Assembly (NCBI RefSeq): GCF_000720635.1
Contig: NZ_JOCF01000001.1
Coordinates: forward strand, 124,001-188,000
Length of the DNA: 64,000 bases
Source: Streptomyces sp. NRRL WC-3742
Lineage (GTDB): Bacteria; Actinomycetota; Actinomycetes; Streptomycetales; Streptomycetaceae
Direction: 5' to 3'
Shown here: piece after piece, positions 58,160-64,000 of the stretch
Layout: each line of letters begins with the position of its first letter
Numbering within the stretch: position 1 is the first letter of the stretch
Notes under the pieces: model-generated
The model's input: the letters and a program-made list of their open reading frames with translations, nothing else
Databases searched by the model: none
What the model was told of the DNA's origin: nothing
Translations under genes and position numbers: made by a program

Positions 58160-59344
58160 TCAGGGGGTTTCCAGCGTGCCGAGGGTGACGTCGGCGGTCT
58201 GGTCCTTGCCGTCCCGGGTGTAGGTCACGGTGACCTTGCTGCCCGGGGTGAGCGAGGCGAGCGCGGTGGTGAGCGCGTTCAGCGAGTCGACCGGGGTGTC
58301 CCCGATCTTGGTGATCACGTCCCCGGCCTGGAGCCCGGCCCCGGCGGCGGCCCCGCCCTGGGTGACGGAGACGATGACCGCGCCGGCCGGCTGGAACTGC
58401 TGGTTGAAGCTGCTGCGGGCGACGATCCCGAGCGCGGCCCGGCCGGTGTTGGTGACCTTGCCCTGCTTGATCAGCTGGTCGGCGATGCTCGTGATGGTGG
58501 ACGCCGGGATCGCGAAGCCGATGCCGGGGGCCGCCCCGCCGTTGGTCTGCGGCTCGGTGGCGGCGAGGGTGTTGATGCCGATGACCTGGCTGTCCAGGTT
58601 GACGAGCGCGCCGCCGCTGTTGCCCGGGTTGATCGCGGCGGAGGTCTGCACCATGTTGCCGATGGTCGCACCCGGCGAGCCGCCGCCCCGGGGCTCGGAG
58701 ACCGTCCGGCCGGTGGCCGAGACGATGCCCTGGGTGACGGAGCTGGAGAGCCCCAGCGGGCTGCCCATGGCGAGGGTGATCTGGCCGAGCTGGACCTTGC
58801 CGGAGTCGGCGAAGGCGGCGGGCTTGAGGCCGCCGGGCGGGCTGCTGAGCCTGATCACCGCGAGGTCGGAGTCGGGGTAGCTGGCGACGAGGGTGGCGTC
58901 GAGGGTCTTGCTGCTGTTGGCCAGGGTGACGGTGAAGGCGGTCGCGGTGCCGACCACGTGGGCGTTGGTGACGATGTCGCCCTTGTCGTCGTAGACGATC
59001 CCGGAGCCGAGGCTGTCGCCGGTGGTGATCTGCACCACGGAGGGCAGCACGTCCGCGATCACCCGCTGGTACGCGTCCTGCAGCTGGTTGGCGCCGCCGG
59101 GCTGGGCCCCGGGGGCCGAGGAGGGCTGCTTGCTGGAGGCCCCCGCGGAAGGCGAGGACGGCGAGCCCGAGGAGCCGGAGGAGCCCGAGGAGGAACTGCT
59201 GCACCCGGCCAGCGCCAGCACGGCCGCCAGCGCCACCGCGCCCGAGGCGGTCGCCCGGCCTCGGACGACCCCGTGCGAAGCCTTGGGACCGGTCGGCCGG
59301 GGGCCGCCGGGAAGAGGGCGGGCGTGTTCCTTCTTGCGGCTCAC
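58160..59344 (-). CDS. HtrA-like serine protease lipoprotein with PDZ domain
   Basis: 394 residues from GTG 59344. The N-terminus is basic, then hydrophobic with lipobox LAGC (Cys48), so it should be membrane-tethered outside the cell. A Ser/Gly/Pro-rich linker (49-85) leads to a trypsin-like domain with His129 (TNAHVVG), Asp160 (PDSDLAVI) and Ser243 (NPGNSGGAL). One PDZ domain ends the protein (AGAGLQAGDVITKIGDTPV). Likely a cell-envelope quality-control protease. Convergent with the kinase gene; divergent from galE. Confidence 0.93.
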   Translation of the reverse strand: MSRKKEHARPLPGGPRPTGPKASHGVVRGRATASGAVALAAVLALAGCSSSSSGSSGSSGSPSSPSAGASSKQPSSAPGAQPGGANQLQDAYQRVIADVLPSVVQITTGDSLGSGIVYDDKGDIVTNAHVVGTATAFTVTLANSSKTLDATLVASYPDSDLAVIRLSSPPGGLKPAAFADSGKVQLGQITLAMGSPLGLSSSVTQGIVSATGRTVSEPRGGGSPGATIGNMVQTSAAINPGNSGGALVNLDSQVIGINTLAATEPQTNGGAAPGIGFAIPASTITSIADQLIKQGKVTNTGRAALGIVARSSFNQQFQPAGAVIVSVTQGGAAAGAGLQAGDVITKIGDTPVDSLNALTTALASLTPGSKVTVTYTRDGKDQTADVTLGTLETP

Positions 59345-59464
59345 CTGACGGCCTCCGAATCGTCGCCGAACCTGCGGACACGGAAATCCTTGCCAGCATT
59401 CCACCCCTTTGTCCGTATTTGCGGCCCGACTCGCCCGGGCGGGTGGTTTCGGAAAGAGAGGGCC

Positions 59465-59470
59465 TAGGAT
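59465..59470 (+). promoter_or_regulatory. -10 element of a probably leaderless galE mRNA
   Basis: TAGGAT ends six bases before the galE ATG at 59477, the distance at which transcription would start on the A of the ATG. There is no ribosome-binding site. A -35 hexamer is not convincing. Confidence 0.55.
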
Positions 59471-59476
59471 CGGGCC

Positions 59477-60463
59477 ATGACTTGGCTGATCACTGGCGGT
59501 GCCGGATACATCGGCGGGCACGTGGTCCGCCAGCTGCTCGACGCGGGCGAGAAGGTCGCCGTCCTGGACGACCTCAGCACCGGCGACCCGAGCCGGCTGC
59601 CCGCCGAGGTCGCGCTGGTCAAGGGCTCCACGCTGGACGGCGCCGCCGTGCGCGCCGCGATCCGCGAGCACGGGGTGGACGGCGTCCTGCACTTCGCCGC
59701 CAAGAAGCAGGTCGGCGAGTCCGTCGAGCGGCCGTTCCTCTACTACCGCGAGAACATGCTCGGCCTGCAGACCGTGCTGGAGGCGTGCGCGGCCGAGGGC
59801 GTGCGGCGCTTCCTCTTCTCCTCCTCCGCCTCCGTCTACGGCATGCCGGACGTCGACCTCGTCACCGAGCGGACCCCGTGCGCGCCGATGAACCCGTACG
59901 GCGAGACCAAGCTCGCCGGGGAGTGGCTGGTCCGGTCCGCCGGGCGGGCACACGGCATCAACACCGCCTCGCTGCGCTACTTCAACGTCGCCGGGGCCGG
60001 GGCGCCCGAGCTGGCGGACACCGGGGTGTTCAACCTCGTCCCGATGGTCTTCGAGTGCCTCACCACCGGCCGCGCCCCGCAGGTCTTCGGCGCCGACTAC
60101 CCGACCCCGGACGGCACCTGCGTGCGCGACTACATCCACGTCTCCGACGTGGCCTCCGCCCATGTCGCGGCCGCCCGCAGGCTCGCCGAGGGCCGGCCCG
60201 GGGAGACCGCGCTGACGCTCAACATCGGCCGGGGCGAGGGCGTCAGCGTCCGCGAGATGCTCGCCCTGATCGGCGAGGTCACCGGGCGCGACACCACCCC
60301 CGTGATCGCCCCGCGCCGTCCCGGCGACCCGGCCCGGGTGGTGGCCTCGGCCGAGGCGATCCGCCGCGAGCTGGGCTGGCGGGCCCGGTACGACGTGACC
60401 GACATGGTCGCCTCCGCCTGGGAGGGCTGGTGCCACCACCACCCGGAGGCGCTCGGCGCGTGA
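59477..60463 (+). CDS. galE: UDP-glucose 4-epimerase-like NAD-dependent epimerase
   Basis: Extended short-chain dehydrogenase of 328 residues from ATG 59477. NAD-binding GGAGYIG at 7-13, VLDDLSTGD, Ser near 116-118 (FSSSASVYG), catalytic Tyr141 and Lys145 (PYGETKLAG), and the substrate segment LRYFNVAGAG. CVRDYIHVSDVA is typical of GalE. Probably interconverts UDP-glucose and UDP-galactose for surface polysaccharide or galactose use. Monocistronic. Confidence 0.92.
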   Translation: MTWLITGGAGYIGGHVVRQLLDAGEKVAVLDDLSTGDPSRLPAEVALVKGSTLDGAAVRAAIREHGVDGVLHFAAKKQVGESVERPFLYYRENMLGLQTVLEACAAEGVRRFLFSSSASVYGMPDVDLVTERTPCAPMNPYGETKLAGEWLVRSAGRAHGINTASLRYFNVAGAGAPELADTGVFNLVPMVFECLTTGRAPQVFGADYPTPDGTCVRDYIHVSDVASAHVAAARRLAEGRPGETALTLNIGRGEGVSVREMLALIGEVTGRDTTPVIAPRRPGDPARVVASAEAIRRELGWRARYDVTDMVASAWEGWCHHHPEALGA

Positions 60464-60470
60464 GCGCCCG

Positions 60471-60531
60471 GGGCGTGCCTCTCGGATCACGCCGGGCGGC
60501 CGCCGCCGGGCGTGATCCGAAGGACACGCCC
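60471..60531. terminator. Long bidirectional hairpin between galE and the kinase gene
   Basis: Outer stem gggcgtg/cacgccc (60471-60477 with 60525-60531) and inner stem cggatcacg/cgtgatccg (60483-60491 with 60511-60519) with a GC-rich apex. It ends at the stop codon of the convergent kinase gene. Confidence 0.7.
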
Positions 60532-62903
60532 TACCGGACGGGCACCGCCGTGCCGTAGTAGGCGTCCAGCGCGTACACGCAGCGGTCCTTGGAGCCGACG
60601 AAGACCCGCCCGCCGACCGCCACCGGGGAGCCCGTCAGCTCGCCCTTGGTGCCCAGCTCCCAGCGCAGCTGACCGCTCGCCAGGTCCAGGGTGTGCAGCG
60701 AGTGGTCCCGGCTGCCCAGGTGCACCAGGCCGTCCGCGACCGCCGGGACGCCGACGATCTCGCCCCGGGCGGTGTAGCGCCAGCGCTCGCGGCCGCCGGC
60801 CGCCTCGAAGGCGTACAGCACCTCGCCGCTGCCCACCAGCACCATGCCGTCGCCGACCACCACCGGCTCGGCGCCCTGGCGGCTGCCGGTGAGCGCCCGC
60901 CAGCGTTCCCGGCCGGTGACCGCGTCCAGCGCGTACACGGTGCCCAGGTAGTCGGCGACGTAGACGGTGTCCGCGTCCAGCGCGGGCGGGGTGAACATCA
61001 CCACCGGGGCCTCGAAGCGCCAGCGCTCGGCGCCGGTGGCCGCGTCCAGGGCGTACACCCGGGTGCCGGCCGTCACGTACAGCACGCCGCCGCGCTCGAC
61101 GGGGTGCGAGGGCACGTCCTCGCCGACCGCGACGGACCAGCGCAGGCCCGCGCCGCGCGGGTCCACACAGCGCAGCCGCCCCGCGCCGTGGTAGTACGCG
61201 GCGCCCGCCACCAGGACGGGGCCGGCCTGCGGGTTCTCGTAGTCCTGCTGGGCGTCGTCGGCCCGCCACAGCTCGGCGCCGGTCACGGCCGAGCGCAGCT
61301 GGACGCCGCCGCCGCGCACGCCGCAGCAGAGCACGCCGTCGGCGGCGGAGAGGGAGTACACCCAGCCGTCCAGCGAGCTGCGCCAGCGCTCGGCGCCGTC
61401 CGCGACGTCCACCGTGAACAGGTGCGGGCCGTCGGCGGCGTGCACCCGGCCGGAGTCCACCGCGAGCGCCCAGGCGACGTCCCTGGTCTTGTAGCGGCGC
61501 TCGCCGGAGGCGATGTCCAGCGCGTGCACCTCGAAGCTGGAGACGAAGAGCGTGCCGCCCGCGACCACCGGGGTGCCCCAGACGTCGTTGGACATCCGGA
61601 ACCGCCAGGGGCGCCAGCGGGCCGCCGGGGCGGGCGGCGGCGTGGGCACGGGGGCGGGCGCGGGGGCCTGGGTCGGGTGGCGGACCCAGTCCGTCTCGGC
61701 CGGGGCGCTGTCCGGGCCGGTCTGCTCGTGCTCGGCGCGCGGACCGGGGCCTATCCGTACGTTGACGCCGGACAGCTGCACCTCGCCGGCTCCCGCGGGC
61801 GCCGGCCGGCGGCCCGGGGAGGGGATCTTCGAGGTCGGGATGCCGTCCTCGGTCATCGGGCCGGGCGTGTGCACCGGCCCGTGCCCCTCCCCCTGGCCCG
61901 CGTGCCGACCGCCGCCGTGCGGGCGCGGCCGGTGGTCCGGCTCGGGCTGCGGCGGGACGTACGGAGGGGCGTGCGGCGCCGGGTGCGGCGGCTGCGGCTC
62001 GGGCACCGGGCGCTGCGGGCGGCGCTTGGTCTCGATCAGGGCCAGCGCGTTGGCGGGCAGCCAGTCCCCGGCCTCGCCGGCGGCGTCGTCCCGGGAGAAC
62101 AGGTGCGGGGCCAGCTCGGCCTGGATCTGCGCCGGGGTGGGCCGGTGCTCGGGCGACTGCCGCATGCAGGCGCGCACGAGGTCCATCAGCTCGTGCGGCA
62201 TGCCGGAGAAGTCGGGCTCCTCGCGCAGCAGCTGGAACACCGTCTCCACCGGGTTGGAGCCCCGGTACGGCGGGTGGCCGGTGGCGCAGAAGACCATCAG
62301 CGAGCCGAGCGAGAAGACGTCGCTGGCGCCCCGGACGTTGCGGCTGTCCCTGGCCTGCTCGGGCGACATGTAGGCGGGCGTGCCGACCGCGACGTTGGTC
62401 ATGGTCAGCCGGGTGCTGGAGACGCCGGCGGCGATGCCGAAGTCGATCACCTTCGGGCCGTCCTCGACCACCAGGACGTTGGAGGGCTTGAGGTCGCGGT
62501 GGACCAGCCCGGCCGCGTGGATCGACTGGAGGGCCTCGGCGATGCCGGCGATCAGCCAGCGGGTGGCGTCCACCGGCAGCGGGCCGCACTCCTCGACCAG
62601 GTCCTCCAGGGAGGGCGCGGGGATGTAGGCGGTGGCCAGCCAGGGCACGCGGGCGTCCGCGTCGGCGTCCACCACGGCCGCGGTGTAGAAACCGCCGACC
62701 GTCTTGGCCGCCGCGATCTCCCGGGCGAAGCGGACCCGGAAGAGCTCGTCCTCCGCCAGCTCCCCCCGGACGGTCTTGATGGCCACCCTGCGCCCCGAGG
62801 CGGAGCGCGCCAGGTAGACCAGCCCCATCCCGCCCGCGCCCAGCCGCCCCAGCACCTCGAAGGGCCCGATCCGCCTCGGATCGTGCGCCGTCAGCTGGTC
62901 CAC
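60531..62903 (-). CDS. Ser/Thr protein kinase with C-terminal PQQ-type beta-propeller
   Basis: 790 residues from GTG 62903 (VDQLTAHDPRRIGPFEVLGR), with GGGAGG upstream; an open frame to 62984 is not conserved. Kinase domain (about 12-275): GAGGMG loop, Lys43 (VAIKTV), catalytic HRDLKPSN with Asp137, DFG at 154-156, activation-loop TMTNVAVGTPAYMSPEQ. A ~200-residue Pro/His/Gly-rich linker has no clear membrane helix. The C-terminal ~350 residues form a seven- or eight-bladed propeller with repeated YALDAATGAERWRF-like units, probably for ligand or protein binding in the cytosol. Confidence 0.93.
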   Translation of the reverse strand: MDQLTAHDPRRIGPFEVLGRLGAGGMGLVYLARSASGRRVAIKTVRGELAEDELFRVRFAREIAAAKTVGGFYTAAVVDADADARVPWLATAYIPAPSLEDLVEECGPLPVDATRWLIAGIAEALQSIHAAGLVHRDLKPSNVLVVEDGPKVIDFGIAAGVSSTRLTMTNVAVGTPAYMSPEQARDSRNVRGASDVFSLGSLMVFCATGHPPYRGSNPVETVFQLLREEPDFSGMPHELMDLVRACMRQSPEHRPTPAQIQAELAPHLFSRDDAAGEAGDWLPANALALIETKRRPQRPVPEPQPPHPAPHAPPYVPPQPEPDHRPRPHGGGRHAGQGEGHGPVHTPGPMTEDGIPTSKIPSPGRRPAPAGAGEVQLSGVNVRIGPGPRAEHEQTGPDSAPAETDWVRHPTQAPAPAPVPTPPPAPAARWRPWRFRMSNDVWGTPVVAGGTLFVSSFEVHALDIASGERRYKTRDVAWALAVDSGRVHAADGPHLFTVDVADGAERWRSSLDGWVYSLSAADGVLCCGVRGGGVQLRSAVTGAELWRADDAQQDYENPQAGPVLVAGAAYYHGAGRLRCVDPRGAGLRWSVAVGEDVPSHPVERGGVLYVTAGTRVYALDAATGAERWRFEAPVVMFTPPALDADTVYVADYLGTVYALDAVTGRERWRALTGSRQGAEPVVVGDGMVLVGSGEVLYAFEAAGGRERWRYTARGEIVGVPAVADGLVHLGSRDHSLHTLDLASGQLRWELGTKGELTGSPVAVGGRVFVGSKDRCVYALDAYYGTAVPVR

Positions 62904-63327
62904 TCCGCTGCCACCTCCCCGTCGTCCCGCACCTACCGCGTGGTGCCGGACCCGATTCTCCATTGCCGCCGCGCGCAACTCCAACCTCCCCCGCCCAGGA
63001 GCCCCGGGGAACGGTTCCCTGGTCAGCGATGACGGAAAGGCCGGATTCTGACGCCCGCTCCGTAAGTCGCTTGCACCCCGGCGCCCGGACAGTCCGCACG
63101 AAACCGTGGCAGTTCACGGCAAAAGTCGTCACGCTCTGTCACTCGACCACCCCTCAGCGGACTCGCCGTCACGCTGTGGGGTCAAAGGCACACGGGGGGG
63201 CTACAACCGGCCCTCCGAGTGCGGTGAATAACCGTCCGAGAGGCCCGGATCGTTATGGCAACCCCCGTGCGGAGTAATAGTCGCATCACCGAATCGCGCC
63301 AAGATCGTGCCACGGTAAGCTGACGGC
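62904..63327. other. Gene-free region between the kinase and the TetR gene
   Basis: 424 bases between divergent genes with no coding signal. It contains a 13-base palindrome GGGAACGGTTCCC (63008-63020) about 105 bases before the kinase start, a candidate regulator site, and TAAGCT (63316-63321) six bases before the TetR ATG, consistent with a leaderless transcript. Confidence 0.5.
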
Positions 63328-63975
63328 ATGACAGGACAAGTTCGCACCGTCGACGGTCGCGTCGCCGGGCGACGCGGACAGGAGACGCGGCAGAAGCTGC
63401 TCGACTGCCTCCGCGAGATGCTCAGCACGTCGCCCTATCGGGACGTCAAGGTCATCGACGTCGCCCGTATGGCGGGTACCTCCCCCGCGACCTTCTACCA
63501 GTACTTCCCGGATGTCGAGGGCGCAGTCCTCGAAATCGCCGAGGAAATGGCCAAGGACGCCGACACCCTCAAAGAGCTGGTGGCCGGAAAGTCCTGGGCA
63601 GGGAAGTCCGGCCCGACCACTTCGGAAGAACTGGTCGACGGATTCCTCGCCTTCTGGCGCAAGAACGACGCCATTCTCCGAGTGGTCACGCTCGGTGCCG
63701 CGGAAGGGGACAAGCGGTTCTTCAAGATCCGCATGACCGTCCTCAACGCGGTCGCCAAGCCGCTCGCGGAAGCCGTCAAGGAACTCCAGGCGAAGGGTCA
63801 GGCCGACAAGTCGCTCGACCCGAACGCCGTCGCCGGGGCCCTGGTCTCGCTGCTCGCCTCGGCGGCCGAGCACCAGAAGGCTTTCACCTCCTGGGGCGTC
63901 AAGGTCAAGGACCTCAAGCCCAACCTCGCTCCCCTGGTGTACCTGGGCGTCACCGGCAAGAAGGCGCCCAAGTAG
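63328..63975 (+). CDS. TetR family transcriptional regulator
   Basis: 215 residues from ATG 63328 (MTGQVRTVDGRVAGRRGQET). Helix-turn-helix DVKVIDVARMAGTSPATFYQYFPDVEGAVLE. The C-terminal domain contains FFKIRMTVLNAVAKPLAEAV and a Lys-rich tail (TGKKAPK). No ribosome-binding site is apparent and TAAGCT is six bases upstream, so the mRNA may be leaderless. Divergent from the Ser/Thr kinase; target unknown. No membrane or efflux gene lies within view. Confidence 0.88.
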   Translation: MTGQVRTVDGRVAGRRGQETRQKLLDCLREMLSTSPYRDVKVIDVARMAGTSPATFYQYFPDVEGAVLEIAEEMAKDADTLKELVAGKSWAGKSGPTTSEELVDGFLAFWRKNDAILRVVTLGAAEGDKRFFKIRMTVLNAVAKPLAEAVKELQAKGQADKSLDPNAVAGALVSLLASAAEHQKAFTSWGVKVKDLKPNLAPLVYLGVTGKKAPK

Positions 63976-64000
63976 ACCCACCCCTCCACCACCCCATCCG

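Overview
The window is high-GC DNA from a filamentous actinomycete, most likely Streptomycetaceae (Streptomyces or Kitasatospora). Evidence: strong G/C third-position bias; frequent GTG starts and a TTG start for rpoB; the block rpoC-rpoB / rplL-rplJ / lipoproteins / rplA-rplK / nusG-secE / tRNA-Trp / aspartate aminotransferase / adenosine deaminase / murB / MaoC pair / rpmG; a long acidic N-terminal extension on NusG; and several genes that look leaderless. No insertion sequence, prophage or CRISPR array was seen.

Bases 1-13,055 carry the transcription/translation core on the minus strand: rpoC (partial), rpoB, rplL, rplJ, three tandem paralogous lipoproteins, rplA, rplK, nusG, secE and tRNA-Trp. 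Control signals are readable: an rpoB promoter, an L10-type leader followed by an attenuator before rplJ, and terminators after rplL, rplA and nusG. Bases 13,340-22,237 hold aspC, an adenosine-deaminase-family gene, murB, a TetR/DHA2-efflux pair with two matching operator-like sites, two MaoC hydratase-like genes, rpmG, tRNA-Met and tRNA-Thr, and an amidohydrolase that lacks expected metal ligands.

Bases 22,271-32,860 form a potassium-uptake locus: kdpE, kdpD, kdpC, kdpB, kdpA, kdpF, a 27-residue membrane microprotein, and a KimA-type APC potassium importer. The same 18-base direct repeat (two TTGAC-like half sites 11 bases apart) lies upstream of the kdp operon, upstream of kimA, and upstream of a roughly 160-base stretch behind kdpE that ends in a strong terminator. 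This suggests a KdpE regulon that may include an unannotated small RNA. The locus ends at tRNA-Tyr, a tRNA family used as an integration site by SLP1-type elements.

Bases 33,380-46,384 contain assorted genes: YajQ, a Pro/Leu/Ser-repeat secreted protein, an ArsR-like regulator divergent from an MFS exporter, an M24 peptidase, a PAP2 protein, a Mug glycosylase, a frameshifted ECF sigma factor, an azoreductase, a BlaI/M56 pair, a DMT exporter and MocR regulator whose start codons overlap head to head, and an HtpX protease.

Bases 46,539-56,546 encode a reduced complex I operon, nuoA-B-C-H-I-J-K-L-M-N, with nuoD-G absent. Its NuoC carries a long repeat-bearing disordered tail. The end of the window has a histidine kinase without an adjacent response regulator, a lipoprotein HtrA-like protease, a galE-like epimerase, a Ser/Thr kinase with a beta-propeller, and a TetR regulator.
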